Source of the DNA: Synechococcales cyanobacterium C42_A2020_086 | GTDB lineage: Bacteria > Cyanobacteriota > Cyanobacteriia > Elainellales > Elainellaceae | DNA length: 64,000 bases | Assembly: GCA_015272325.1 (NCBI GenBank) | Contig: JACYLU010000016.1 | Location: 1 to 64,000, forward strand | Direction of reading: 5' to 3' | Shown here: one piece after another, positions 43,155 to 52,772 of the stretch | Layout of the letters: every line of letters begins with the position of its first letter | Numbering within the stretch: the first letter of the stretch is position 1 | The notes under the pieces: generated by a model | What the model saw: the letters and a program-made list of their open reading frames with translations, nothing else | Database searches by the model: none | What the model was told of the DNA's origin: nothing | Program-made: the position numbers and the translations under genes

Positions 43155-44372
43155 TTATTTCCTACTGGCGTCAGCAATCACGGACTGATAGTACTCGACA
43201 AGGCGAGGGATGGACTGAGTCGGATGCAGTTTAGCAATGCTCAGCAGAGCTTGGTTCTGCATCTCCTTGTAATCCTGCTCTGGCAACGTCCAGGCGCGGC
43301 AAATTCCGTCTGCTAGAGCGGCGGTATCTCCAGGCGCTACTAGAATGCCAGAAATACCATTCTCAATCACCTGCTCAAAACAAGATCCGGTAGTAGCAAC
43401 AACGACTTTACCCAATCCCATAGCTTCCAGGCAGGTGTTCGGTAAGTTGTCGATGAGTGAGGGGAGAACAACAACTCTGGCATTCTGGATGAAGGGATAG
43501 AGCTTATCATGGCGCATGGACTCCAAAATTTTGATGCGATCGCCAAATTCCCTAAGCTCGTCACGAATGTAGTCGGCCATAGGTCTGGAGTCTGGAGCTG
43601 GACCATTACCGCCAATAAAGCAAACCTGCATTTCTCCAAATTGTCTCAGCACTTGGGAAAGGGCTGCTACTAAGATATGCACTCCTTTCATTTGGGTCAT
43701 TCTGCCAAAGTAGAGGAGGTAGGGCTTGCCTTGCAGGTGTTGCTCAAACAGGCTGGAATCGGAATCAGGTTGCTCTAAAAAGAACGGCGTTTCAATCACC
43801 TCGACGTGGGAAATCCCGTAGCCTTTTTGCACCTGACCCGCAACAAAATGAGTCGGCGCATAAAGATGGCGCGTTCCCGTTACCGCAATCCGCTCCATCC
43901 ACCAGCGCAGTTTGACCCCTGCAGTAATTGGAATACCAGCGGCACTGTCCCAGAAGGGGCGATAGCTTGACATGCGAGTAACGACAGGAGTCTTTCGCTC
44001 CCATCGAAAAAATAGCCCTACCGCCATCACATTGGCAGCTTGCACAATATCAAACTGAAGCGATTGCTGCACCTTCAACCATCGTCGCCACAAACACCAA
44101 GCTGCCTTTAGATCTTGATAGGGATTGTAATAGACGTTAGGCACAAGAGGATCAATATGATCGATGATCATCCGACGATCCCATAGGGGAACAACCTGAT
44201 GTACTGTGACGCCATGAAAGTTGAGCTGCCCATCCTGAGTAGAACGAGTAAAGACATGAACATCATGCCCGAGTTGAGCAAGGGCAACCGTGACTCGTCC
44301 CAAATAATTTGCTAGTCCTCCCGAGTAGGACGACTCGGTTACAAACTCAGGAGTAATGAAAGCGATTTTCAT
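43155..44372 (-). CDS. Family 4 glycosyltransferase
   Basis: A 405-residue GT-B enzyme. [29 protein letters not shown] is a glycine-rich acceptor opening, [22 protein letters not shown] begins the donor domain, and [26 protein letters not shown] holds the donor-binding loop with CLEAMG. It overlaps the gene at 44369 by four bases and is six bases from the epimerase, so these belong to one operon. Confidence 0.9.
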   Translation of the reverse strand: MKIAFITPEFVTESSYSGGLANYLGRVTVALAQLGHDVHVFTRSTQDGQLNFHGVTVHQVVPLWDRRMIIDHIDPLVPNVYYNPYQDLKAAWCLWRRWLKVQQSLQFDIVQAANVMAVGLFFRWERKTPVVTRMSSYRPFWDSAAGIPITAGVKLRWWMERIAVTGTRHLYAPTHFVAGQVQKGYGISHVEVIETPFFLEQPDSDSSLFEQHLQGKPYLLYFGRMTQMKGVHILVAALSQVLRQFGEMQVCFIGGNGPAPDSRPMADYIRDELREFGDRIKILESMRHDKLYPFIQNARVVVLPSLIDNLPNTCLEAMGLGKVVVATTGSCFEQVIENGISGILVAPGDTAALADGICRAWTLPEQDYKEMQNQALLSIAKLHPTQSIPRLVEYYQSVIADASRK

Positions 44373-45376
44373 CGTATTGTAGGACGATAGAAAGTTGGAT
44401 TAACTAACTGAGCAAACCTTCTCAGGGAGTCTCTTCTTGATCGGGCCTGCTTAAGTAGATTTTCCAGAACCATAGGCTCTAGATAGTGAGCAAGAAATTT
44501 GTAGAATACTCGCTCGTTGTAGGGGAATGATGCAGAAAGTTCCTTGGCATACTTAAAACCCATATTGGCTATCTCCTCAGCACCACCTCGATAGGCATAG
44601 ATCGAAGATTGAAAAATCTTTCCTGCCAATGCCGCCTGCCGTTCTGATGTAAGTGATTCAGGAAAATCTTTTTCTAGACTTTTAGCGAGACCAATGAACA
44701 TCTCAACTAGAAATCCTGGTGGTTTCTGGGTTCGCGTAATTCTATTAGGACTATTATGGTTACGGTGCTGAAAAAGAAAAGCATCTAGTTTAGTTAGTCG
44801 TGCTCCAACTGCACCTAAGCGGATATGTAAGTCGTATTCTTGCCCACCTGCCAAACCTTCTCTAAACCCCTTAACCTTGTCTAGCAAGGTGCGGCGATGG
44901 AGCGGTCCCTCAGTGCCAAAACCGTTGGACAAACAATAGATAAACGGATCACAGCCCGCTGGAGAAGGGAGGTTGAGTAACTTCTTGATTGGACGCTGAG
45001 GGCGCTCGTCACCGAATAAATAGCCATTACAGAATACAAGATCGGCTTGCCCTGACTGCAAGATCGGCACCTGCACTGCTAGCTTGTTGGGCAACAAAAC
45101 ATCATCGGCATCCAAGAACTGAATAAATTCTCCTTGACTGAGCTGTAAACCTCGATTGCGAGCAGCACAAGCTCCTTGATGATCAATTGTCTCTAACTGA
45201 ACTTGATCACCAAATGAGCGGATGATTTCAATGCTACGATCAGTCGAGCCATCATCAACAACAATAACTTCTACGTGGTCATAGGTTTGATTGAGAGCTG
45301 ATTGGATCGCTTCAGCTACAAAGTTTTCGGCGTTATAGCACGGTATAATGATGCTAGCCAGAGGCAGATCGCTCAT
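44369..45376 (-). CDS. Family 2 glycosyltransferase
   Basis: A 335-residue GT2 enzyme: ASIIIPCYNAENFVAEAIQSAL, EVIVVDDGSTDRS, GACAARNRGLQLSQGEF and FLDADDVLLP. GQEYDLHIRLGAVGARL lies in the acceptor region. It appears related to the gene at 38175. It overlaps the GT4 gene at 43155 by four bases. Confidence 0.9.
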   Translation of the reverse strand: MSDLPLASIIIPCYNAENFVAEAIQSALNQTYDHVEVIVVDDGSTDRSIEIIRSFGDQVQLETIDHQGACAARNRGLQLSQGEFIQFLDADDVLLPNKLAVQVPILQSGQADLVFCNGYLFGDERPQRPIKKLLNLPSPAGCDPFIYCLSNGFGTEGPLHRRTLLDKVKGFREGLAGGQEYDLHIRLGAVGARLTKLDAFLFQHRNHNSPNRITRTQKPPGFLVEMFIGLAKSLEKDFPESLTSERQAALAGKIFQSSIYAYRGGAEEIANMGFKYAKELSASFPYNERVFYKFLAHYLEPMVLENLLKQARSRRDSLRRFAQLVNPTFYRPTIR

Positions 45377-45419
45377 AGTCAGGGAAATAAATCCAATGGT
45401 TTTTAAAACTCATTAAATC

Positions 45420-46421
45420 TTAAAAATGAGCCTCGGCTACGTTCATCTCACTATCAAGATACAAGATTTTTATACCTTGAATCGATTGCAAAAAAGCTTT
45501 TTGAGATGATTTTGCACTCTTTAAAAACTTCTCGCCAGGCATGTTAAATAAATTTCTATTTTTCCATTTTTTAGCAAACATAGCTCTACTGTATTCAAGC
45601 TTAGTAGGAAGCTGCTTTTTTAATGCCTTCCAAGGGAAAAATCGCTTGAATCTCTCTTTTGGTTTAGAGTTCTCTTTTTTGACTTCTATATCTAATTGAC
45701 TATAGGTATAAAACTCACCCCAGAACTCTTCTTCTGTTAAGAAATCACTGTAGGTTTTTCTAAGGCGAGAATCCGGATTTCCATTAAATGTTTGAGACTT
45801 AAAATGCTCCATGTAAAAGGGAAGCTGCATCGTGTAAAATCCTCTACTGGCAAATTCTGCCGCAAGATCCATTTCTTCTCGATAAGCCGTTAAATCTTCC
45901 CAAAACCCGGTTGAACCATCTGGCTGTTTAATTGTCTTCCAAACATTCTTTCTGAAGGCAAAGAATGGTCCTGATGGTTTCAACTTGGCTTTTGGCAACT
46001 TACCATGATATGAACTTGTTTGTTTAAGAACGTTTCCACTAAAATCTATGATGTTTTCACGCCAATCTACAATTCCTACTTCAGGATTATTATCTAAAGC
46101 AAAAACCACTTCAGCAAGCCAGTTTTTATGTATAACTCGCGTGTCATCATTTAAAATAATCATATACTCGGTATCATAGTACTCCGTCAGCCTATTCCAA
46201 GAATAGGGGACACCTTTGTTGTTTATATTTTGAATATAAGGAATGGCTAAGGAATCACAAAATGCAATGAGGCTTCTAGATACAGATTCATCTGAGCCAT
46301 CATCACAGACTACAATGTTATACTTTTCAGGAAAGTTTGTGAGGCTGCGAATGGAGTTGATTAAGTTCTTGACATTGCTTGAATTATTGTAAATAGATAT
46401 TCCTATTGATATCCTAGTCAT
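45420..46421 (-). CDS. Family 2 glycosyltransferase
   Basis: About 333 residues from ATG 46421; a TTG 18 bases upstream is less likely. ISIGISIYNNSSNVKNLINS, YNIVVCDDGSDES, and YMIILNDDTRVIHKNWL (NDD metal site) are visible. The AT-rich codon use marks the start of a module reaching about 49.6 kb. It lies 18 bases from the sulfotransferase at 46440. Confidence 0.88.
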   Translation of the reverse strand: MTRISIGISIYNNSSNVKNLINSIRSLTNFPEKYNIVVCDDGSDESVSRSLIAFCDSLAIPYIQNINNKGVPYSWNRLTEYYDTEYMIILNDDTRVIHKNWLAEVVFALDNNPEVGIVDWRENIIDFSGNVLKQTSSYHGKLPKAKLKPSGPFFAFRKNVWKTIKQPDGSTGFWEDLTAYREEMDLAAEFASRGFYTMQLPFYMEHFKSQTFNGNPDSRLRKTYSDFLTEEEFWGEFYTYSQLDIEVKKENSKPKERFKRFFPWKALKKQLPTKLEYSRAMFAKKWKNRNLFNMPGEKFLKSAKSSQKAFLQSIQGIKILYLDSEMNVAEAHF

Positions 46422-46439
46422 AGTTTTCGATCCTTGCAA

Positions 46440-47306
46440 TCAAGCCATTAAAATTAAACCGCTAGAAGAATAAGCTGCTTGACAAAGCATATCAAACTCG
46501 TCAATTTTTGATTGCTCAATATCATCGGGAGGTTGAGGTACTTTTTTAGAGGAGTTCACTCGTGAACCAATCTGTTTAACTAAAATGTTCTGATTATTCT
46601 GATCAAAATCCACAAATAACTTTTGAAAGAGTGGTAATATTACATCCACTTCATTCAACTCTTCTGTTTTCAGATGAAGGACAGGAACCTGAGGATGATT
46701 CTGTATAAACTGAGCGGTACGAGCTTCTATTTCATACCAGTACCAGAGGCACTTGAAGTAGTCATGCTGAAAGCAGTGGTCTTGAGCAACAATTTCGCTG
46801 AATTTGATCAAATTGCGAGGTGCAAACGGATCAAGAAGCCAAGCTCCTCTAGCTCCTTTACCCGGGATAGAACCTCGATTGAACCAACTCCGAGCCACCT
46901 CATGACGATCTCGAACCATGTGAATGACTTTGAGCCGCTCACCAAACTCTTCAACTGCGGCGTCTGCAAAGCATTTGATGAACGTATGGTTAGTCTCAAT
47001 GTACCAACGGTGATCAAGAGCAGCTTTATAAATAGCTGGCAGCTTAAAGTTCTTGAAAAACTTCAGCATGGTTTGCTCATCGTTACGATTGTAAGCCCTC
47101 AGAATCTCACCCTTCATTTCAGGCAGTGGCTCATGAAATGCAGCGCAACCGGGAATGCTTTTACAGAGATGATAAAGAGTTTTGCTACCGCTCCGTCCAG
47201 TTGTTGCTACGAAAACAAAGCTTTTCACTGAACGACACATCATTCTTCCAACCTGACGTTTGACAAGCTGCACAGGTGGACTAGTTCTAACTGCAAAAAT
47301 GTTCAT
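46440..47306 (-). CDS. Sulfotransferase-like protein
   Basis: A 288-residue protein. VFVATTGRSGSKTLYHLCKSI is a PAPS-type P-loop, AAFHEPLPEM the following substrate strand, and VIHMVRDRHEVARSWFNRG the 3'-phosphate-binding Arg/Ser motif. Second of three sulfotransferases in the locus; it is not close in sequence to the one at 30632. Its start overlaps the acetyltransferase stop by four bases. Confidence 0.83.
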   Translation of the reverse strand: MNIFAVRTSPPVQLVKRQVGRMMCRSVKSFVFVATTGRSGSKTLYHLCKSIPGCAAFHEPLPEMKGEILRAYNRNDEQTMLKFFKNFKLPAIYKAALDHRWYIETNHTFIKCFADAAVEEFGERLKVIHMVRDRHEVARSWFNRGSIPGKGARGAWLLDPFAPRNLIKFSEIVAQDHCFQHDYFKCLWYWYEIEARTAQFIQNHPQVPVLHLKTEELNEVDVILPLFQKLFVDFDQNNQNILVKQIGSRVNSSKKVPQPPDDIEQSKIDEFDMLCQAAYSSSGLILMA

Positions 47307-47893
47307 GAGTTCAATGTCTCTAATGCACGACCATTAATGCCACCATATGCCTTAGCATGCTCTAGGGCTTGATAGTGTTGTGGATTGCGATAACCAAGAA
47401 TGCGGAATTTTTGATTGCCTACAATACTCAAGGGAGGTACTTCTCCAGATATAACGGCTCCCATACCGATAATTGCTCCATCGCCAATTTTAGAGCCGGG
47501 TGCGATGCAAACATTCATACCAATCCAAACATTCCGACCAACCTCGACTGATTTTTTAATCAGAGTGTCATCATAGGGGAGACGAAGACCTTCATATTGA
47601 TGGTTTACGGTATAGATGACTAAATTGCGACTAATATGCGTGTTATCTCCTATCTTTAATCCACCTTCCCCACGGATAAATGCATGGTCTCCAATATGGA
47701 CGTTATCACCAATTTCAATATATTTAGCACCGCTTACAATCGCTTTTCCTCTAACGTTGAGCATGGCTCCACACCGGCCAAGTTTTGTAATCCACTGCTG
47801 ATTATGATAGGTGACTGCCCGCTGTTCAGCTAGAAGCAACCATCTATAAAATTTATCAACTAAGCGATCCCGAAGCCATTGAAAAAGCATCAT
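47303..47893 (-). CDS. Hexapeptide acyltransferase (WbbJ-like)
   Basis: A 196-residue left-handed beta-helix protein. Repeats run from VRGKAIVSGAKYIEIGDNVHIGD through GLKIGDNTHISRNLVIYT, the catalytic His in VNHQYEG, and VGRNVWIGMNVCIAPGSKIGDGAIIGMG. WbbJ/maltose O-acetyltransferase type. It would acetylate a sugar in the repeat unit. Overlaps the sulfotransferase gene by four bases, suggesting acetylation and sulfation act in the same pathway. Confidence 0.88.
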   Translation of the reverse strand: MMLFQWLRDRLVDKFYRWLLLAEQRAVTYHNQQWITKLGRCGAMLNVRGKAIVSGAKYIEIGDNVHIGDHAFIRGEGGLKIGDNTHISRNLVIYTVNHQYEGLRLPYDDTLIKKSVEVGRNVWIGMNVCIAPGSKIGDGAIIGMGAVISGEVPPLSIVGNQKFRILGYRNPQHYQALEHAKAYGGINGRALETLNS

Positions 47894-47935
47894 TTTTTGT
47901 CTTAATTTCCTTCATTTAAAGAGGGAAAATATGGT

Positions 47936-48874
47936 TTAATTACAAATCTCTAAAAAAGCACCCTCACTCGCAATTTTACTTCGAGATTTCTCAATCTTAT
48001 TAATGCTTATAAAGATAGTCCAAAGCGCTATAGAGATGGCTAAGACTTTTCTAACTTTCGCTTGAGCAATACCGATCCAAGCATCTTTGATTCCTGCTTT
48101 TACAATCGAGAGGTATCTGTAGATCCCATTGTGATTAGAATATTTAAGAATTGCAGAATAGCCACTAAAATACTTTGCCACTAAACGCTTTAAAGGAATA
48201 TCAGTGCCTGAAAAATCTTTTTCCATGTGATGTCCACTGGCACTAGGAACAATTCCAATTTTTAATCCAGCCAATCGTACTCGTGCTGCCAAATCATTAT
48301 CTTCACCGTACATAAAGTAGATGGGATCGAATCCTCCCACCTTTCTCAAGGCAGCACTCCTTAAAACCCAGAGCGCTGCTGGCACAAAATCAACTTCATA
48401 GACATCTAGCGATTTAGTGAAGTCAGCCTTAGATTGAGTAAGAAGAGACGGAGCAAACATCTCAACATATTTACTAAATCCTCTATGCCATATCTGCTTA
48501 TCATACCCAAAGTGAATGGGACTCAATATCCCATAATCAGGATATGTTTCTGCAATGTTTATAAGCTCACTTAAAGCATTCTTCTCTATCCAAGCATCTT
48601 GATTCAAAAGAAAAATAAAATCAGCATGGTTCGACAGTGCCCAGCTAATTCCTATGTTGTTCGCCTTGCCGAAACCTAAGTTTACGGCTGATTGTATTAG
48701 CTTAACTTGAGGGAAATTGCTTGTAATAATTTGAGTAGTCTTATCAGAAGATTGATTATCAACTACTACAACAGAAATGCTCACAGTAGATTCATACAAG
48801 GATCTAATACATTTCTTAATAAATGGCTCGGCATTATATGTAACGACTACAGCAGTTATATTTCGCTCTTGCAT
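47936..48874 (-). CDS. Family 2 glycosyltransferase, rhamnosyl-type
   Basis: A 312-residue protein: ITAVVVTYNAEPFIKKCIRSL, ISVVVVDNQSSDKT, NLGFGKANNIGISWAL, FIFLLNQDAWIEKNAL and FMYGEDNDLAARVRLAGLKIG. NLGFGxANNxG and MYGEDxDL are characteristic of the WcaA/rhamnosyltransferase RfbN group. A C-terminal hydrophobic helix (VLAISIALWTIFISI) may anchor it. Confidence 0.89.
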   Translation of the reverse strand: MQERNITAVVVTYNAEPFIKKCIRSLYESTVSISVVVVDNQSSDKTTQIITSNFPQVKLIQSAVNLGFGKANNIGISWALSNHADFIFLLNQDAWIEKNALSELINIAETYPDYGILSPIHFGYDKQIWHRGFSKYVEMFAPSLLTQSKADFTKSLDVYEVDFVPAALWVLRSAALRKVGGFDPIYFMYGEDNDLAARVRLAGLKIGIVPSASGHHMEKDFSGTDIPLKRLVAKYFSGYSAILKYSNHNGIYRYLSIVKAGIKDAWIGIAQAKVRKVLAISIALWTIFISINKIEKSRSKIASEGAFLEICN

Positions 48875-48893
48875 TATAAAATAAAACCATTCT

Positions 48894-49634
48894 TTAACGC
48901 AGATTTTCCAGTCTTTGACTTATAGCATTAGGATGATGAAACGTTTCTAGAAAACAAAAAATGTTTAGCAGTTCATCTGCGACCGATCTTCCTTGATTGC
49001 GATACAGTCCCTTATCACGACAATCTACAAGATCACGTTGGATAAACTTTTGAAAACGCGCAAATTCTGAGTCTTCCGTCATGAATTTCCGGTAGTTCAA
49101 AACCAAGAAATCTACCTCAGTATTTTCTAAATAGCTAATGATTTTCTGGTTATAAGCACACCAGTTTTTCATGAACTTCCAGGCTCCCTGTAGGTAAGCA
49201 TAAGGACTAGAGCTGTATTTTTTCCGGCTTTTACAATAACGCTGCCAAATTTCACCAGGAGAGCGATAAATCACTATTAGTTTGTGCTCGGGCAGTTCTG
49301 ATTTCCAAATGGGATAGGTCAGGCAAGTTCTTGGATCTTTAAATCCCCAGTGTTCATAATTTGAGTTGCAGCCGCGAATAACTTCCTGGATTTTTTGATG
49401 CAGTGTTGCATTGCTTTGCAGAGTTTGAGGCAATTTGATATCTAAACTAAAAACATCCTTTGAATCCAAAATTTCGTGATTAATTGCTTTTGTAGATTCA
49501 CGTTCACATTTGTTGCCCCTGTCATAAGATAAATCTACATCAGGTTCATCAACCATATTAATACCAGCATGGTGCAAGATTTGAGAAATTAAAGTTGTTC
49601 CAGACTTATGCATTCCAAGAACTACGTAAATCAT
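48894..49634 (-). CDS. Sulfotransferase-like protein
   Basis: About 246 residues from ATG 49634 (GGTGAGG just upstream); a TTG 18 bases earlier is the alternative. YVVLGMHKSGTTLISQILHHAG is the PAPS P-loop, WGFKDPRTCLTYPIW the middle motif, and LIVIYRSPGEIWQRYCKS the 3'-phosphate site. Third sulfotransferase of the locus, with a Sulfotransfer_3/1-like pattern unlike the other two. Confidence 0.83.
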   Translation of the reverse strand: MIYVVLGMHKSGTTLISQILHHAGINMVDEPDVDLSYDRGNKCERESTKAINHEILDSKDVFSLDIKLPQTLQSNATLHQKIQEVIRGCNSNYEHWGFKDPRTCLTYPIWKSELPEHKLIVIYRSPGEIWQRYCKSRKKYSSSPYAYLQGAWKFMKNWCAYNQKIISYLENTEVDFLVLNYRKFMTEDSEFARFQKFIQRDLVDCRDKGLYRNQGRSVADELLNIFCFLETFHHPNAISQRLENLR

Positions 49635-49702
49635 TTGCCTCACCTTACCCAAGGGAATCTAATAGCTAACAGCTCAGTATGCACTGCCTATCAAAACAGC
49701 AG

Positions 49703-51514
49703 TTAAACCGCTATTCCTTGAGATTGCAAACTCCAATACTGGGCATAGCGCCCTTGCTTCCGCATCAGCGTTCTATGGCTTCCCTGCTCTATGAGCCGCC
49801 CTTTCTCTAATACGAGAATCTGATCGGCTTCAACGATGGTAGATAATCGGTGGGCAATCACGATGACTGTTCGATCGCGCTGGAATTCAGCTAATGCTTG
49901 CTGAATCAACCGTTCTGATTCACTATCCAGTGCACTGGTTGCTTCATCTAAAATCAAAATCTCAGGTTGCTTCAGGATGGCTCTAGCCAGTGCCAACCGC
50001 TGCCGCTGCCCTCCCGATAGTCGATAGCCTCGCTCTCCCACGATGGTTTCATAGCCATCCGGCATATCTAGGATGAACTGATGGGCTTGAGCTGCTTTGG
50101 CGGCTTCGATGACCTCTTCTAGCGTGGCTTCCGGTCTGCCGTAGCGCAAATTGTCCAGAATACTGCTATTGAAGATAAACGTATCTTGACTGACAACACC
50201 AATTCTCTGTCGCCAGCTTGCCTGATTGTAGTGCCACAAAGCTTTTCCATTGACTGTAATTTGCCCACCTGAAGGCTGATACAGCCCAATCAACAAATCC
50301 ACAATCGAGGATTTGCCAGCTCCCGATTGCCCTACCAGCGCTGTAACCTGATTTTTAGGAATGGTAAAGCTCAAGTTTTGCAGCGCCAACACTCGATCAT
50401 CCGTATAGGAAAGGCTAACTTGCTCAAAGCAAATATCGGTTTGTAGGCAGACAAATGGTTCTCCACCCACCTGCACAAATTGTTTGTCGCTCCTGTCCAA
50501 GATAGTGTTCAATCGCTGCATTTGAGCACTGTTGTCGGCAAGCTGAGTCAAAGCGCCCGTAATGCCCCTCAAGCGAATTGATAGCCGCTGCAATGCGAGT
50601 AGAAATGTTAGTAGCAAAGGCAAGATACGCTCTGGCGTACCGCTCATGAGAAAAGCAAGGGCAGCTAAGATTGCCAGAGACAGAATTGGCAAAACATCCA
50701 AAATAGGCTCGGTCAGGTAGAATACCTTCGCTCGGTTTTGTAGCTGTAGCTGTACGTTACGTAGAAGAATCAGCACCTCATCGATGGCCCGCTGTTGAGT
50801 ACCGAACGTATGCAGCAGCCGGAGAGCCTGGATATTTTCGGTTGTACGCTTAGATAACTCAACTTGGGCAGAGTTCAAGCGACGAGCCGCGGCACGCAAA
50901 CGAGGAAGCAGCCGTTGCTGAACAATTACTACAACTAATGCCAGCAAAACAGCCATCAAGGCCAGAGCAGGAGACAAACTGATTAAAACGACAGCATAAA
51001 CCAGAGTAAACGAAAGACTGACAACTAAGCCATTGATTCCTTGAATTTGGCTATTCACAGCCCCTGCTGCACTGCCTGCAAACGAGAGCAAATCACCCAC
51101 TTTATAATGACTGGCACAAGCAAAGCTGAAGGACATGATCTGCTGGAAGACTTGCCCCGTAACCTGGGGTTGCGCGCGTGCCGATAGATAAGCCGCACTG
51201 ACTTTGTTTGCATAATTACTCAGTGCCAGCAGAGTTTGTAAGATCACAGCCAGCCCCAGTAAACCTAGAAACTGTTGACCTTGGCTGAGAGGAACCAAGG
51301 ATAAAAACTGTTTGAACAAGTGGGGCTGTTGACGTTGAGTTTCTTGGGACAGCAGAGACACTGCTGTATAGATCACAGCGAGGGTGCTACCTTCGAGCAG
51401 CGCACCCACTAGGTTGGTTGATAAATTGATCGCTAGCAACACCCAGTTGCGATAGACAATTCTCCGAATGAGACGATAAGCAGGGGTGTTCAGGGTGGCT
51501 CGAAGCTGTCGCAA
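49703..51514 (-). CDS. ABC exporter, MsbA/PglK type (fused permease-ATPase)
   Basis: A 603-residue half-transporter. Six membrane segments occupy about residues 20-310. The ATPase follows: Walker A GQSGAGKSSIVDLL, signature LSGGQRQRLALARAIL, Walker B EILILDEATSALD, His in IAHRLST. The start is TTG at 51514, with AGGAG nine bases upstream and a stop codon two codons before, so no ATG is available. In polysaccharide loci such proteins flip lipid-linked oligosaccharides (PglK) or lipid A (MsbA). With no Wzx flippase in the window it is the best candidate to flip repeat units; that is an inference. Confidence 0.9.
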   Translation of the reverse strand: MRQLRATLNTPAYRLIRRIVYRNWVLLAINLSTNLVGALLEGSTLAVIYTAVSLLSQETQRQQPHLFKQFLSLVPLSQGQQFLGLLGLAVILQTLLALSNYANKVSAAYLSARAQPQVTGQVFQQIMSFSFACASHYKVGDLLSFAGSAAGAVNSQIQGINGLVVSLSFTLVYAVVLISLSPALALMAVLLALVVVIVQQRLLPRLRAAARRLNSAQVELSKRTTENIQALRLLHTFGTQQRAIDEVLILLRNVQLQLQNRAKVFYLTEPILDVLPILSLAILAALAFLMSGTPERILPLLLTFLLALQRLSIRLRGITGALTQLADNSAQMQRLNTILDRSDKQFVQVGGEPFVCLQTDICFEQVSLSYTDDRVLALQNLSFTIPKNQVTALVGQSGAGKSSIVDLLIGLYQPSGGQITVNGKALWHYNQASWRQRIGVVSQDTFIFNSSILDNLRYGRPEATLEEVIEAAKAAQAHQFILDMPDGYETIVGERGYRLSGGQRQRLALARAILKQPEILILDEATSALDSESERLIQQALAEFQRDRTVIVIAHRLSTIVEADQILVLEKGRLIEQGSHRTLMRKQGRYAQYWSLQSQGIAV

Positions 51515-51726
51515 GGTCTATCGCTCCTACGGCTGTGACTTCTACAAAACAATCTTGTGTCTATCCGGCGACCGCTCGCCCCAGGGCCAGACGTGTCTAC
51601 TGGGAAGCCCTGTGGGAAGTCCTGACGCTGGAGGAGCAGGACCAATTCCCGCCCCCCAAACTTTGGGATTGCACTTCGCTCTCGTATAGATTCTCTGATA
51701 GCTGTCAGGTTGGCTGCTGCCAGTGT

Positions 51727-51912
51727 TCAGTCTTGATTCAGACTCGCCAAGAAGCGTTCAACATCCTTTGGCAGCAGTGAGTGTAGTTTCAGAGCGAGAT
51801 CCAAATTCGTGTTCAACTGATTTACCTCGATGTCTGCCCCACAGACATAGCGCACAAAATGGCGAAACCCTCTCAAACGATTCATCACATCCAAGGTCTC
51901 TTCAGAGAGGAG
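51727..51912 (-). pseudogene. C-terminal remnant of a HepT-like toxin
   Basis: On the minus strand, after a stop at 51913-51915, the frame reads LLSEETLDVMNRLRGFRHFVRYV and ends ERFLASLNQD. The RHFVRY motif (R-x4-H-like RNase site) and LLPKDVERFLASL are typical of HepT-like proteins. Only about 61 residues survive. It lies in non-coding debris to the right of the ABC gene. Confidence 0.6.
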
Positions 51913-51948
51913 TCAGAGAAGAGTGCAGGACGCACGCCAGTCTCCATC

Positions 51949-52377
51949 TCAATGAATCGCAGCAAAATCCTTGATGCCATGATAGCCGACGCGACGAGCT
52001 TGGCGGCGGGTAAACTCGCCCACCGAAGGATTGCCATCGGGATGAATCATTCTCTCGGCCTGCTGCCACAGGTCAACGGGAGCTGGCTCGACACTGTACT
52101 GGCGGTCGCCCAGCTTGCGGACATGATACCAGCGGCGCTGTTGACAGTCTTCACACCAGAAGGCCTCGAGCCATTCGCTCTCCAGCGATACTGCCGTATG
52201 GCTAGCGAGCAGCAGCAGTGCCCGCTGCCGACCCATGCCTCGCTGCTGCAAATCTTTGGCATTATCGGTGTAGAGCCGGTGTTTTTGGCTGACGCTGTCG
52301 AGGTAGCAGCCGTGAATGGGGCAGTAGATCGCCCGTCGTTTTGAACGTTTCCGATTGCGGTCACACCTTCTCTGCAA
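51949..52377 (-). CDS. Conserved cyanobacterial Cys/His protein of unknown function
   Basis: A 142-residue protein. Two possible zinc-binding motifs, CPIHGCYLDS and WCEDCQQRRWYH, are followed by DPDGNPSVGEFTRRQARRVGYHG-type sequence near the C-terminus (here HPDGNPSVGEFTRRQAR). From memory, small proteins with this pattern recur in filamentous cyanobacteria without assigned function. The start is TTG at 52377, preceded within four bases by the strong site GGGGGAGGT. The N-terminal RRCDRNRKRSKRR is basic, suggesting nucleic-acid contact. Confidence 0.65.
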   Translation of the reverse strand: MQRRCDRNRKRSKRRAIYCPIHGCYLDSVSQKHRLYTDNAKDLQQRGMGRQRALLLLASHTAVSLESEWLEAFWCEDCQQRRWYHVRKLGDRQYSVEPAPVDLWQQAERMIHPDGNPSVGEFTRRQARRVGYHGIKDFAAIH

Positions 52378-52772
52378 TTCGACCTCCCCCTGATTCAGGG
52401 CTAAACGAAGGTTACGGTGGAGGGACTGAGATCACCAGGACCATCAAAGCCCAACTCCAAACATCAACATGCCTATTATTTAGCTTGCTCAGATTGTGTC
52501 GTTCTACTTAATCATTCGTTCAAGCCATTGTCCATCCGGATGCTTTTCTAATTATTTCATTTCCTTTTTTCAATTGTTTTTATTTTTATTTCATTTGTAT
52601 TCCATTTGACACCATCAAATCTTTTGCAAAACCAGCTTTAGATCGTGTACACGCAGACTTGGAGCCGCTCGACACAATCCATCTGCGGTCTCAGCGAATA
52701 AAGCTTTGTTAATCCCAGTGAGGACAGTAATTCGCAAAAATTTTAGTCGCTTATACGCTCCTGCGTCGATCG
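52378..52772. other. AT-rich spacer
   Basis: 395 bases without a recognisable gene. The part at 52540-52610 is T-rich, with the unit TTTCATTT recurring. A GAGCCGCT-containing stretch near 52650 does not form a tRNA. Confidence 0.45.

Noticed and set aside
46674..47231. 185-residue plus-strand frame opposite a sulfotransferase
   Set aside because: Shadow of the sulfotransferase gene, whose motifs and composition are convincing.
51535..51780. 81-residue plus-strand open frame to the right of the ABC gene
   Set aside because: No recognisable domain; it lies over toxin-remnant debris and has a weak start context.
52620..52700. tRNA-like GC-rich stretch
   Set aside because: No acceptor stem or T-arm could be paired.
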